From Nocardioides halotolerans DSM 19273 (GTDB lineage: Bacteria > Actinomycetota > Actinomycetes > Propionibacteriales > Nocardioidaceae): DNA of 64,000 nucleotides. A program made the translations under genes and the position numbers. Positions within the stretch are counted from its first letter, which is position 1. Every line of letters starts with the position of its first letter. Positions 1 through 8,662 of this stretch are shown in pieces. A model generated the notes under the pieces. The model was not told the DNA's origin and did not search any database. It saw only the letters and a program-made list of their open reading frames with translations. The stretch lies in assembly GCF_000422805.1 (NCBI RefSeq), contig NZ_AUGT01000021.1, positions 62,001 to 126,000 on the forward strand, in the 5' to 3' direction.

Positions 1-88
1 CGACCTCTACCGGCAGGTCAACGCCGCGGTGACCCGGGCGGTCAAGGCCTCGCTGGTCGACCGGCTGCGCGAGCTGGTGCCGGGCTGA
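1..88 (+). CDS. 3' end of an unidentified gene (partial)
   Basis: The window opens inside a reading frame whose first complete codon begins at base 2. It runs 28 codons to TGA at 86-88 and ends RLRELVPG. The tail alternates charged and aliphatic residues, as a helix would, but too little remains to assign a family. It converges on the ADC-like gene, with only 6 bases between the two stop codons. Confidence 0.5.
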   Translation, partial: DLYRQVNAAVTRAVKASLVDRLRELVPG

Positions 89-94
89 GCCCGG

Positions 95-742
95 TCAGCC
101 GAACGACATCCGGAACGACGCCTGCCGGAACGACGCGAGCTGGCGCGCGCCGGCCAGCCACCCGAGCGCGCCGTCGGGGTTGAGGTCCCAGTGCGCGCGG
201 GCCGGCAGCGCCTTCGACGAGCCCTGGAGGGTGGCCGTGCGCTCCTCGCCGCCGGTGTCCTCGATGCCGGGCTGCCAGGTGCCGCCCTTGAACGGCAGTC
301 GCGGCGCGGCGCGCGAGACGTCCCGGAAGCGGGCTGTCGCGATCGGTGTGCGCCCGAGCCGGGCCGACCACTCGGTCGTCGACACCGGCCCGGCGTGCGA
401 GCTCTCGAGGCTGAAGTCGCACAGCCCCTTCGGGATCGCCCAGAGCTCACGACCGCCCGCCACCGACTCGGGGGAGTCCACCCAGATGTCGGTGATCGTC
501 ACCCGGCGCCCGTGGGCGTCGGTCGCGATCGGCCGCGCGACGAGCAGCTCGCTGTAGGTCAGCGGGCTGCCCTCCTCGTAGGACACGAACGCCGCGCCGT
601 AGACACCGGCCGGGCGGAGGTCGTCCACCGGCTCCCGCAGCCGGAACAGCGTCAGCCACAGCGAGCCGACCATGTCCCACGGTGCAGCGGGGTAGGACAC
701 GTCGGCGTGGGCGGCCTCGACCCACTCGATCTGCGCGCTCAC
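95..742 (-). CDS. acetoacetate decarboxylase-like fold protein
   Basis: This 215-residue protein reads like the acetoacetate decarboxylase (ADC)-like superfamily. It has an early YGAAFVSYEEGSPLTYSELL block (about residues 48-67), then GRELWAIPKGL (97-107), where true ADCs place the Schiff-base lysine in a PKK context. Here Lys105 is followed by Gly, so decarboxylase chemistry is uncertain. Many family members are annotated only by fold and may bind or modify small ketones or lactones. It has no signal peptide or membrane segment. The ATG start lies 42 bases after the stop of the next minus-strand gene (785-1426), so the two may be co-transcribed. The fold call is firmer than any substrate. 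Confidence 0.7.
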   Translation of the reverse strand: MSAQIEWVEAAHADVSYPAAPWDMVGSLWLTLFRLREPVDDLRPAGVYGAAFVSYEEGSPLTYSELLVARPIATDAHGRRVTITDIWVDSPESVAGGRELWAIPKGLCDFSLESSHAGPVSTTEWSARLGRTPIATARFRDVSRAAPRLPFKGGTWQPGIEDTGGEERTATLQGSSKALPARAHWDLNPDGALGWLAGARQLASFRQASFRMSFG

Positions 743-784
743 GGTGGCAGCGTAGGACAGGACCCGACGTGCGGGAGCCGGCGT

Positions 785-1426
785 TCAGGCGCTGGCGGAC
801 TCCACGACCCGGCCCGGCATCTGCCAGCCGGCGGCCAGCCGCGAGGGCGCCAGTGGCTGTCCCTGGCCGAAGAAGTCGCAGAACTTCATGATCAGCGGGT
901 CCCAGGCCTGCGGGTCGACGTGGTCGGTGCCGGGCAGGCGCACGGCGTCGGCGACGTGCGCGCGCAGCACCTGGACGTGGATGGCGTGCGCGTGCACCGA
1001 GTCGGAGGTGATCTCGTAGTCGCCCGACACCCGGCACTCCAGCTGGATCGGGCACTCGGCCACCCGGTGCGGCGCCACGAGGTCCGAGGGCTCGGGCGTG
1101 AGCCCGGCGGCCTCGAACTTGCGGGGCTCGTAGCGGTAGCCGGTCTCGCGCTTGTGGGGCGAGAGCTCCGGCGACCCGGTCAGCAGCGCCAGCCGGTCGA
1201 CGTGGTCGACCATGGTGGCGGGGACGAGGTTGAGGACGGCCTCGCGGGTGCGCAGCAGGTTCTGCGTGGTGCGCGACGTGGCGCCCAGGCCGAGCATCGC
1301 GTTCTGGCCCAGCCACCATGCGGAGGACATCGGGGCGAGGTTGGTGGTGCCGTCCGGGTTGGTCGAGGAGACCAGGACGACCGGGGTGCCGTAGTAGTGG
1401 ACCCTGAGGGGAACGACGCGGTGCAT
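785..1426 (-). CDS. flavin reductase-like FMN-binding protein
   Basis: The product is 213 residues and matches the flavin reductase-like (split-barrel, DIM6/NTAB) family. An N-terminal strand PVVLVSSTNPDGTTNLAPMS (about residues 15-34) is the typical FMN-contacting segment, and TSRTTQNLLRTREAVLNLVP (50-69) follows the family pattern of a bound-flavin loop and helix. Such proteins reduce flavin for a partner oxygenase or act as stand-alone FMN enzymes; no partner monooxygenase is adjacent. The ATG at 1426 is the first good start. The gene precedes the ADC-like gene on the same strand and may form a two-gene unit with it. The specific electron donor and acceptor cannot be read from sequence. 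Confidence 0.8.
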   Translation of the reverse strand: MHRVVPLRVHYYGTPVVLVSSTNPDGTTNLAPMSSAWWLGQNAMLGLGATSRTTQNLLRTREAVLNLVPATMVDHVDRLALLTGSPELSPHKRETGYRYEPRKFEAAGLTPEPSDLVAPHRVAECPIQLECRVSGDYEITSDSVHAHAIHVQVLRAHVADAVRLPGTDHVDPQAWDPLIMKFCDFFGQGQPLAPSRLAAGWQMPGRVVESASA

Positions 1427-1497
1427 GTCCCCACCCTGGTCGCCCCGGCGGCCGACTTCTGGCGGGAATCGGACGCCGCGACGTCTCGGATCAGGCG

Positions 1498-1674
1498 TCA
1501 GTCGTCGGGGTCGTCGAGCCTGGCCAGCCAGGTGGCGAGCCGCTCGATGGCCGTCTCGAACTCGGGGTGGACGTCGGTGAACTCGCTGAGCCGGTCGGCC
1601 AGCCAGGCCAGCGAGACCTCCTCCTCGCCCCGGCGTGCTGCGAGCTCCTCGATGCCGCGGTCGGTGAAGTACAT
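1498..1674 (-). CDS. small DUF6104-type protein
   Basis: A 58-residue frame starts MYFTDRGIEELAARRGEEE and ends RLATWLARLDDPDD. The pattern matches the small conserved actinobacterial family I know as DUF6104, which commonly sits next to kgd, as it does here. It is acidic and fully helical in appearance, with no cysteines, signal peptide or membrane segment, so it is probably a cytosolic regulator or partner of unknown role. The ATG at 1674-1672 is preceded on the minus strand by a purine-rich stretch (AAGGA, reverse complement of 1681-1687). A 25 bp tandem repeat lies directly upstream. Function is unknown. Confidence 0.75.
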   Translation of the reverse strand: MYFTDRGIEELAARRGEEEVSLAWLADRLSEFTDVHPEFETAIERLATWLARLDDPDD

Positions 1675-1688
1675 GGTTCAGTCCTTGC

Positions 1689-1738
1689 CTCTACCTGCGG
1701 AGTTGGTCCCAGGCTCTACGTGCGGAGTTGGTCCCAGC
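1689..1738. repeat. two tandem 25 bp repeats upstream of the DUF6104 gene
   Basis: The unit CTCTACNTGCGGAGTTGGTC followed by CCAG occurs at 1689-1713 and again at 1714-1738. They differ at only two positions. The pair lies between kgd and the DUF6104 gene, in the latter's upstream region, so paired operator sites are one possible reading. A slipped duplication is equally possible. Confidence 0.7.
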
Positions 1739-1867
1739 CTTCCTTGCGGTCCTCGGATGCCTAGCACTGACCCGCCCGTCCCGGCCTCGCAAGCTCGGCC
1801 GGGGGGCTCGCTCGACCCGCCTGAGGTCGGACCCGTCCTCGTCCCTCGGACGGCTCCGCTCAGGCGC

Positions 1868-4800
1868 TCAGGCAAACGCGCGGGCCATGAGGTCCTTCTG
1901 CTCCTCGGTGTGGCGCTTCGCTGTGCCCACCGAGGGGGAGGAGGACTCGGCCCGGGTGACCGGCTCGACGCTGGCGTCGACCTGCGGCCAGACGTTGAGC
2001 TGGTAGTTGGGCCACGGACCCATGTTCAGCGGCTCGTCCTGCACCCACCGGACGGCCTTGAGGTGGGGGTAGCGGGCGATCTCGTGCTTGATGTCGTCGA
2101 CCGGCCGCGGGTAGAGCTGCTCGACCCGGCCGATGGCGAACCGCTCGCCGTCCTCGCGCTTGGACCGCTCCACCATGAGGTCCCAGGTGACCCGGCCCGA
2201 GCACAGCAGCAGGGTGTCGACCTTCTGGGCGTCCGCCGTCGCGTCGCCGACGAAGGGCCGGAACGTCCCGCTGGTGAAGTCGTCGGGCTGGGAGGCGGCC
2301 TCCTTGCGCTTGAGCATCGACTTCGGCGTGAAGACGATCAGCGGCCGGTGCTCCTGGCCGAGCGCGTGCCGGCGCAGCAGGTGGAAGTACGACGCGGGAG
2401 TCGACGGCTGGGCCACCACGAACGCCTCGTCGGCGCACATCGTCATCCAGCGCTCGATCCGTGCCGAGGAGTGGTCGGGGCCCTGCCCCTCGTAGCCGTG
2501 CGGCAGCAGCAGCACGACGCCCGACTCCTGGCGCCACTTCGTCGCGCCGGAGGTGATGAACTCGTCGATCACCGTCTGCGCGCCGTTCACGAAGTCTCCG
2601 AACTGCGCCTCCCACAGCACCAGCGCCTCGGGCCGGGCCACCGAGTAGCCGTACTCGAAGCCGAGCGCGGCGTACTCCGAGAGCAGCGAGTCGTAGACGT
2701 GGAAGCGCGCCTGGTCCTCGGTGAGATTGGACAGCGGCGTCCACTCGTCGGCGTTGTTGCGGTCGATGATCGTCGCGAACCGCGACACGAACGTGCCGCG
2801 CCGCGAGTCCTGGCCGGCCAGGCGGACCGGGCGGCCGTCCATCAGCAGCGCGCCGAACGCGAGGATCTCCCCGGTGCCCCAGTCGATCGGGCCGTCGGTG
2901 ATCGCGGTCGCGCGCCGCTGGAGCTGCGGCATCACCTTCGGGTGCACCGTGAAGCCGTCCGGCGGGGTGACGTAGGCGTCGGCGATCCGCTTGAGCACCT
3001 CGGGCACGACGGCCGTGGCCGTCTCGCCGTGCGGCTTGTCGGGGTAGTCGGGGACCGTCGTCCACTCCGACGGCTGGCTGGTCGCCTCGCGCACCTCGGT
3101 GAAGACCCGCTCCAGCTGCTGCTGGTAGTCGCGCAGGACCTGCTCGGCCTCCTCGATCGTGATGTCGCCACGACCGATGAGCGACTCGGTGTAGAGCTTG
3201 CGCACCGAGCGCTTCTGCTCGATCAGGTCGTACATCAGCGGCTGGGTGTACGACGGGTCGTCGCCCTCGTTGTGGCCGCGGCGGCGGTAGCACACGAGGT
3301 CGATGACGACGTCCTTGTTGAACGCCTGGCGGTACTCGAACGCGAGCCGCGCCACCCGGATGCAGGCCTCGGGGTCGTCGCCGTTCACGTGGAAGATCGG
3401 CGCCTGGACCATGCGGGCGACGTCGGTGCAGTAGAGCGAGGACCGCGACGAGCCCGGCGAGGTGGTGAAGCCGACCTGGTTGTTGACGACCACGTGGATG
3501 GTGCCGCCGGTGCGGTAGCCGCGCAGCTGGGAGAGGTTGAGCGTCTCCGCGACCACGCCCTGGCCAGCGAACGCCGCGTCGCCGTGCACGAGCAGCGGCA
3601 GCACGGGGTACTCGGCGCCGCGGTCGAGCACGTCCTGCTTGGCCCGCGCGATGCCCTCGAGCACCGGGTCGACCGCCTCGAGGTGGGAGGGGTTCGCCGC
3701 CACCGAGACCTTGATGGTGTCGCCGGACCCGGCCTCGAACTCGCCCTCGGCGCCGAGGTGGTACTTCACGTCGCCCGACCCCTGGACCGTCCGCGGGTCG
3801 ATGTTGCCCTCGAACTCGCGGAAGATCTGGGAGTACTTCTTGCCGACGATGTTGGCCAGGACGTTGAGCCGGCCGCGGTGGGCCATCGCCATCGCGACCT
3901 CGTCGAGCCCGGCCTCGGCGGCCGCCTCGCAGATCTCGTCGATGACCGGGATGGTGGTCTCGCCGCCCTCGAGGCTGAACCGCTTCTGGCCGACGAACTT
4001 GGTCTGGAGGAACGTCTCGAAGGCCTCGGCCTGGTTGAGCTTGAGGAGGATCCGCAGCTGCTCCTCGCGGGGCGGCTTGGTGTGCGGCTGCTCGACCCGC
4101 TGCTGGATCCAGCGGCGCTGCTCGGGATCCATGATGTGCATGTACTCGATGCCGGTGGTGCGGCAGTAGGAGTCGCGCAGGATCTTGAGGATGTCGCGCA
4201 GCTTCATGAACCGGCGGCCCTCGCCGCCGAAGGAGCCGGTCGCGAACTCGCGGTCGAGGTCCCACAGGGTGAGGCCGTGCGACTCCACCTCGAGGTCGGG
4301 GTGGCTGCGCTGGCGGTACTCCAGCGGGTCGGTGTCGGCCATCATGTGGCCGCGCACCCGGAACGCGTGGATCAGCTCGACGATCCGGGCCTGCTTGCCG
4401 ATCTCGTCGTCGTGGTTGGTGGTGATGTCCTGCGCCCAGCGGATCGGCTCGTAGGGCACCCGGAGCGAGCGGAAGATCTCGTCGTAGAAGCCGTCACCGC
4501 CGAGCAGCAGCTGGTGGATCCGCTTGAGGAACTCGCCCGACTGCGCGCCCTGGATCACCCGGTGGTCGTAGGTGGAGGTCAGTGTCATGACCTTGCTGAT
4601 CGCGTTGCGGGCGATCGCCTCCTCCGAGGCGCCCTGCCACTCGGGCGGGTACTCCATCGCGCCGACGCCGATGATCGCGCCCTGGCCCTTCATCAGGCGC
4701 GGCACGGAGTGGCTGGTGCCGATGCCGCCCGGGTTGGTCAGGGAGATCGTGGTGCCCTGGAAGTCCTCGACGGTCAGCTTGTTGTCGCGAGCCTTGCGGA

Positions 4801-5722
4801 CGACGTCCTCGTAGGCGGTCCAGAACGCCGCGAAGTCCATCCGCTCGGCGGCCTTGATGGACGGCACGACCAGCTGCCGCGAGCCGTCCGGCTTCTGCAG
4901 GTCGATCGCGAGCCCGAGGTTGATGTGCGCGGGCTGGACGAGGTTGGGCTTGCCGTCGACGACGTCGAACCCGACGTTCATCTCCGGGTAGGACTTCAGC
5001 GCCTTGACCAGCGCGTAGCCGATCAGGTGGGTGAACGACACCTTGCCGCCGCGCGCCCGGGCCAGGTGGCTGTTGATGACGATCCGGTTGTCCCACAGCA
5101 GCTTGACCGGCACCGACCGCACCGAGGTGGCGGTCGGGACCGTGAGCGAGCTGTCCATGTTGGCGACCGTCCGCGCCGGAGCGCCGCGCAGCACCGTGAA
5201 GGTGGGCTCGTCGCTGGCGTCGCTCTGGGCGCTCGGGGGCTGCTCCTTCGGGACGGGGTTGCTGGTCCCCTTCGCCGGCTCGGCGGCCTTCGACTCCGGG
5301 CGCGGCTTGGCGACCGGGGCGGGCGTCGGGGTCGGGTCGACATGAGGTGCCGGGGCGCTCGCCGTCGGCTGGTCGGGCTTCTTCGGCGCGCTCTTCGGCT
5401 CGGGCTGCCTCGTTTCGGTCTTCTCCGGCTTCGCGACCTGCTCGGTCTTCGCCGGCGCAGGCGTGGCCTCGGTCGCGGTGCCGTTGGTGCCGCTTCCGGT
5501 CGCCGTACCCCCGTTCGCCGAGCCGCCGCTGGCCGAACCCCCGCCCGGAGCGCCGTTGCCGTGCGCCTTGAAGTAGTCGACCCACGTCTGGTCCACGCTC
5601 GCCGGGTCGGCCCGGAACCGGTCGTACATCTCCTCCACGAGCCACTCGTTGGCACCGAACTCCTCGGGCACGGTGGCCGAGCCGGCGCTCGACGAGGGGG
5701 AGGAGGGACTCGTTTCGGGCAC
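1868..5722 (-). CDS. kgd: multifunctional 2-oxoglutarate dehydrogenase/decarboxylase (Kgd)
   Basis: The product of about 1284 residues is the actinobacterial Kgd fusion that performs the E1 (thiamine-diphosphate decarboxylase) and part of the E2 step of the 2-oxoglutarate dehydrogenase complex in the TCA cycle. An N-terminal segment ([15 protein letters not shown]) is followed by a Pro/Ala/Thr/Lys linker, then an acyltransferase domain with DHRVIQGA (near residue 387). Then comes the E1 region with [11 protein letters not shown] and [18 protein letters not shown] (about 711) and a C-terminal OGDH domain. No lipoyl domain is present, as expected for Kgd. I chose the GTG at 5722 because AAAGAGG lies about 11 bases upstream; an ATG at 5743 has no clear ribosome site. 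Confidence 0.95.
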   Translation of the reverse strand: MPETSPSSPSSSAGSATVPEEFGANEWLVEEMYDRFRADPASVDQTWVDYFKAHGNGAPGGGSASGGSANGGTATGSGTNGTATEATPAPAKTEQVAKPEKTETRQPEPKSAPKKPDQPTASAPAPHVDPTPTPAPVAKPRPESKAAEPAKGTSNPVPKEQPPSAQSDASDEPTFTVLRGAPARTVANMDSSLTVPTATSVRSVPVKLLWDNRIVINSHLARARGGKVSFTHLIGYALVKALKSYPEMNVGFDVVDGKPNLVQPAHINLGLAIDLQKPDGSRQLVVPSIKAAERMDFAAFWTAYEDVVRKARDNKLTVEDFQGTTISLTNPGGIGTSHSVPRLMKGQGAIIGVGAMEYPPEWQGASEEAIARNAISKVMTLTSTYDHRVIQGAQSGEFLKRIHQLLLGGDGFYDEIFRSLRVPYEPIRWAQDITTNHDDEIGKQARIVELIHAFRVRGHMMADTDPLEYRQRSHPDLEVESHGLTLWDLDREFATGSFGGEGRRFMKLRDILKILRDSYCRTTGIEYMHIMDPEQRRWIQQRVEQPHTKPPREEQLRILLKLNQAEAFETFLQTKFVGQKRFSLEGGETTIPVIDEICEAAAEAGLDEVAMAMAHRGRLNVLANIVGKKYSQIFREFEGNIDPRTVQGSGDVKYHLGAEGEFEAGSGDTIKVSVAANPSHLEAVDPVLEGIARAKQDVLDRGAEYPVLPLLVHGDAAFAGQGVVAETLNLSQLRGYRTGGTIHVVVNNQVGFTTSPGSSRSSLYCTDVARMVQAPIFHVNGDDPEACIRVARLAFEYRQAFNKDVVIDLVCYRRRGHNEGDDPSYTQPLMYDLIEQKRSVRKLYTESLIGRGDITIEEAEQVLRDYQQQLERVFTEVREATSQPSEWTTVPDYPDKPHGETATAVVPEVLKRIADAYVTPPDGFTVHPKVMPQLQRRATAITDGPIDWGTGEILAFGALLMDGRPVRLAGQDSRRGTFVSRFATIIDRNNADEWTPLSNLTEDQARFHVYDSLLSEYAALGFEYGYSVARPEALVLWEAQFGDFVNGAQTVIDEFITSGATKWRQESGVVLLLPHGYEGQGPDHSSARIERWMTMCADEAFVVAQPSTPASYFHLLRRHALGQEHRPLIVFTPKSMLKRKEAASQPDDFTSGTFRPFVGDATADAQKVDTLLLCSGRVTWDLMVERSKREDGERFAIGRVEQLYPRPVDDIKHEIARYPHLKAVRWVQDEPLNMGPWPNYQLNVWPQVDASVEPVTRAESSSPSVGTAKRHTEEQKDLMARAFA

Positions 5723-5858
5723 GGCGTGCTTCGCCTCTTTCATACGACAGGTGGTCGGCGGGTCTCGGGATGGGGCCAGGGGTCCTTCTGTCAACAACGT
5801 TAGTCCTCGACGCCAGCAAATGCAGGGTCGAGGTCGCCCACCGTGTGAGGCTGTCCCC

Positions 5859-6455
5859 ATGACGTCGGTCACGTGGGTTCGAGCGCGCTCTGCGCTGGTC
5901 ACCGCGGCGGCGATCCTCCTGCTCGCGGGCGCGGCCGGCTGCGACTCCGGCGACGACCTCGGAGACACCCCGGACGCCGCGCCGGGCAGCCACGGGACGG
6001 ACGCCCCCGACGTGACGACGGTGGTCACCATCGAGCACGGCGAGGGCATGAACGCCGCCCACCAGACCAAGGTCCTGGACGGCGTCTCCGCCGTGATCGA
6101 CCCGTGGTTCGACCAGGCCTTCCTCGGCGACTTCCCGCGGTCCGACTACGCCGCGGCGTTCGCCGGCTTCACCGAGGGCGCGGCCGAGGACGCCCAGCGC
6201 GACCTCGACCTGCTGAGCAACGCCGGGCTCTCCGACCGCATCGACTCGGCGACCGCCACCAACCGGCGAGTCCGGCTCGACGTCTTCGCACCCGAGGGGC
6301 ACGCCCGCGGGGTGACGGCCAACTTCGTGCTCGACTTCGACACCGCCGGCGACCTCGAGCAGCACCTGCGCGTCCACGGCGCGCTCTACCTCGCCAAGGT
6401 CAAGGGCGAGTGGAAGGTCTTCGGCTACGACGTGGAGCAGGCGGTGGAGCTGTGA
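5859..6455 (+). CDS. putative lipoprotein
   Basis: The 198-residue product begins with a basic stretch and a hydrophobic core (about residues 13-26) ending LAGAAGC, a permissible but imperfect lipobox with Cys at about 28. The following Asp/Gly/Pro-rich linker leads to a globular domain of alternating strands and helices; the C-terminal strand [15 protein letters not shown] resembles NTF2-like or low-molecular-weight lipoprotein domains. It is therefore likely anchored outside the membrane. Its stop overlaps the GTG of the LCP-family gene (GTGA), so the two are translationally coupled and probably act together at the cell envelope. The exact function is unknown. It is divergent from kgd. Confidence 0.7.
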   Translation: MTSVTWVRARSALVTAAAILLLAGAAGCDSGDDLGDTPDAAPGSHGTDAPDVTTVVTIEHGEGMNAAHQTKVLDGVSAVIDPWFDQAFLGDFPRSDYAAAFAGFTEGAAEDAQRDLDLLSNAGLSDRIDSATATNRRVRLDVFAPEGHARGVTANFVLDFDTAGDLEQHLRVHGALYLAKVKGEWKVFGYDVEQAVEL

Positions 6456-7381
6456 TCGGGACGTCCTGGCGACGGGTCCGTGCCTGGCGCCCCTTCCGGC
6501 TCGCCGCCCTCGGCGTGGTGCTGGCGGTCTGCGCCACCCTCGCGCCGTCCTCCTCCGTCGAGCCGACCGACCTGGCGCTGATCAAGCTGAAGCGGGCGAC
6601 GACGGTCGACGTCAGCCCCGACGTGGTCTGGATCCTGGCCGTCGGCTCGGACGCCCGGCCGGGCGAGGACATGACCCACACCCGCGGCGACGCGCTGCAG
6701 CTGATCGGCATGAACACCAGGACCGGCGCCGCGGCGGCCATCGGCGTGCCCCGCGACTCCTACGTCGAGATCCCCGGCGTGGGCCACAACAAGATCAACG
6801 CCGCTCTCTACTACGGCGGCCCCGAGCTGCTCGGCGAGGCCGTCGGCAACCTCATCGGCATCCAGCCCGACTACGTCTTCATCACCCGGTTCGAGAAGTT
6901 CCGCGCCATGATCGGCACCATCGGCGGCATCGAGGTCGACAACCCGATCTCCTTCGGCGACGACTCGCTCAAGCCGGTGCCCTTCGAGGCCGGCCGGATC
7001 CACCTCGGCCCCTGGGACGCGCTGTTCTTCGCGCGGATCCGCCACGACCTGCTGCGCGGCGACTTCGACCGCTCCGCCAACCAGCAGCGCGTGCTCCGCG
7101 GCATCCAGGCCAAGATCCGCCAGAAGGCCGGCAACCACGGCTTCATCGAGAAGGGCGTGCTGTCCGCCATCCAGAACATGGCGACCAACGCCTCGCCCTC
7201 CGAGCTCTACCGGCTCGCCCGCGCCGCCGCGGCCGTGAAGCCGTCGCTCATCACCACCTGCGTGCTCCAGGGCGGCATCGGCAACATCGGCGGCGCCAGC
7301 GTGGTGCTGCCCTACCTCGACCAGGCCCAGCAGATGGGCGACGAGGCCCGCGACGACGCCACGCTCGAGGCCTGCCCGTAG
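6452..7381 (+). CDS. LytR-CpsA-Psr (LCP) family protein
   Basis: This 309-residue protein has one N-terminal membrane anchor (about residues 15-33) and an extracellular LCP domain. Family landmarks visible are ILAVGSDARPGE, TRGDALQLIGMN, IGVPRDSYVEIPG, GHNKINAALYYGG, and an Arg-rich FARIRHDLLRGDFDRSANQQ segment that in LCP enzymes holds phosphate and polyprenyl contacts. LCP proteins transfer polyprenyl-linked glycopolymers onto peptidoglycan. The GTG start overlaps the stop of the upstream lipoprotein (GTGA), suggesting a two-gene envelope operon. No C-terminal LytR_C domain is visible. A dispersed hairpin repeat begins 6 bases after the stop codon. Confidence 0.88.
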   Translation: MIGTSWRRVRAWRPFRLAALGVVLAVCATLAPSSSVEPTDLALIKLKRATTVDVSPDVVWILAVGSDARPGEDMTHTRGDALQLIGMNTRTGAAAAIGVPRDSYVEIPGVGHNKINAALYYGGPELLGEAVGNLIGIQPDYVFITRFEKFRAMIGTIGGIEVDNPISFGDDSLKPVPFEAGRIHLGPWDALFFARIRHDLLRGDFDRSANQQRVLRGIQAKIRQKAGNHGFIEKGVLSAIQNMATNASPSELYRLARAAAAVKPSLITTCVLQGGIGNIGGASVVLPYLDQAQQMGDEARDDATLEACP

Positions 7382-7387
7382 CTGGAC

Positions 7388-7543
7388 ACCCCCGCGAGCC
7401 TCGGCCCCCAGTCCGTGGCGCCAGCTTCGCGGCGCCTGGCTCGCTGGCGCTCGCTGCGGCGCGGGCGCCACGGCCCGGAGGCCGATCGCGGGGCGCCTCG
7501 CTTCGCTCGGAAAGACCGGGTTGCTTCGCTCCCATTGGGTGGC
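7388..7543. repeat. dispersed intergenic hairpin repeat, copy 1
   Basis: This block is clearly homologous to 26448-26612. Both start CCCCCGCGAGC a few bases after a stop codon and share GGAGGCCGATCGCGGGGCGC then CTCGCTTCGCTCGGAA near the end. A stem pairs CCGTGGCGCC (7413-7422) with GGCGCCACGG (7464-7473), extended outward by GCCTCGG/CCGGAGGC. In the second copy the stem carries an A-T pair where this one has C-G, which supports selection on the fold. No protein is plausible here. Confidence 0.85.
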
Positions 7544-7552
7544 GCGGCCCGC

Positions 7553-7877
7553 GGTGGCTGAGGTGCGAAAGGCGTTCTGCGCCTGAGCCTCGAAGCCTCC
7601 GCAGCCTGTGCTGGGGGCTGGTTGGCTCGGGTGCCCTCGTTGCGGGGATCTCGACAGGCTCGATCGGCGGTGGTCGGCCGGGGGCCTTACTTGCGGTGGC
7701 TTCGAGACGGTCGCTAGCGCGGCCTCCTCGACCAGCGGTGGTCGGCCGGGTGCCTCGCTTGCGGTGGCTTCGAGGCTCGTCGCTGGCGCTCCTCGCACCT
7801 CAGCCACCGTCTGACCGCGGTCCCACGGTGGCTGAGGTGCGAAGGCGTGCTGCGCCTGCGCCTCGAAGCCTCCGCAA
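7553..7877. repeat. REP-like palindromic repeat cluster
   Basis: Several related units are packed together. GGTGGCTGAGGTGCGAA occurs at about 7553 and again at 7827. An inverted copy at 7793-7809 (TCGCACCTCAGCCACCG) pairs perfectly over 17 bases with 7826-7842 across a 16-base spacer. A 68-base-period direct repeat (CGGTGGTCGGCCGGG then CTTGCGGTGGCTTCGAG) occupies 7668-7708 and 7736-7775. I see no credible coding frame in the whole 7382-7986 gap. Confidence 0.8.
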
Positions 7878-7986
7878 CGAAGGCACCCGACCGTGGTCGG
7901 CCCCCAGCCCCGTGACACCCGCTTCGCCGCGCCGTTGAGCGCGCGGCCGCCGCAGGAGCGTCCGACACAGCAGGCAGGATGGCCCC

Positions 7987-8577
7987 GTGATGTGCTTCGC
8001 CGACCGGGGCTTCGTGTTCCTGTCGATGCCCAAGGCCGGGTCCACGGTGCTGCAGAAGCACTTCGCCCGGCACGCGATGATCCTGTTCCGGCAGCCGCCG
8101 GGCATGAAGCACATGAGCGCGGTGACGTTCGAGGCGACGATGGCGCCGTGGCTGGCGCGCTACGGCCACCCGCGCGAGTCCTACGAGACGATGTGCCTGG
8201 TGCGGCACCCGCTCGACCGGGCCGTGTCGTGGTGGAAGTACCGCTCCCGCCCGGAGGCGGAGGGGCAGCCCAACTACACCGGCGACCTGTCCTTCGCCGA
8301 GTTCGCCGACCGCCTGATCAGCGGAGAGGTGCCGCTCGGGACGTCGGGGAACTTCGTCACCGACGCGGAGGGCACGGTGATCGTGGACCGGATGTTCCGC
8401 TACGAGCACCTCGACGCCGCGACCGCGTGGATGTCCGAGCGGCTCGGGATCGCCCCGCCGGCGCTCGAGCCGACCAACGTCTCGCCCGCTCGCGAGGGGG
8501 AGATGGACGACGCCACGCGCGCCCGGCTCGAGGAGCACTTCGCGCGCGACCTGGCCATCTACCGACAGGCGAGCTGA
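7987..8577 (+). CDS. sulfotransferase family protein
   Basis: The 196-residue product has the two PAPS-binding signatures of cytosolic-type sulfotransferases. A 5'-phosphosulfate loop FLSMPKAGSTVLQKHF lies at about residues 11-26 and a 3'-phosphate-binding block CLVRHPLDRAVSWWKY at about 70-85. It is short for the family but has a complete-looking core. It would transfer sulfate from PAPS to a hydroxyl, here possibly an envelope glycan or lipid because the neighbours are envelope genes; the acceptor is inference. GTG at 7987 is directly followed by ATG at 7990, and either may initiate. It stands alone between a repeat island and two acyltransferases. Confidence 0.8.
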   Translation: MMCFADRGFVFLSMPKAGSTVLQKHFARHAMILFRQPPGMKHMSAVTFEATMAPWLARYGHPRESYETMCLVRHPLDRAVSWWKYRSRPEAEGQPNYTGDLSFAEFADRLISGEVPLGTSGNFVTDAEGTVIVDRMFRYEHLDAATAWMSERLGIAPPALEPTNVSPAREGEMDDATRARLEEHFARDLAIYRQAS

Positions 8578-8662
8578 GCCCGCCGACCGCTCGTTCATCG
8601 CGGTCGGCCGCTCGGTCGTGGCGAAGCGGGCCGGGCGGCCCTCCCGACCTACGATGGCGGCC

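Noticed and set aside
191..5803. A very long open frame on the plus strand antisense to kgd
   Set aside because: It runs through the opposite strand of a well-supported gene; Arg/Gly/Leu-rich composition is typical of the shadow frame of a high-GC gene. No family motif or ribosome site.
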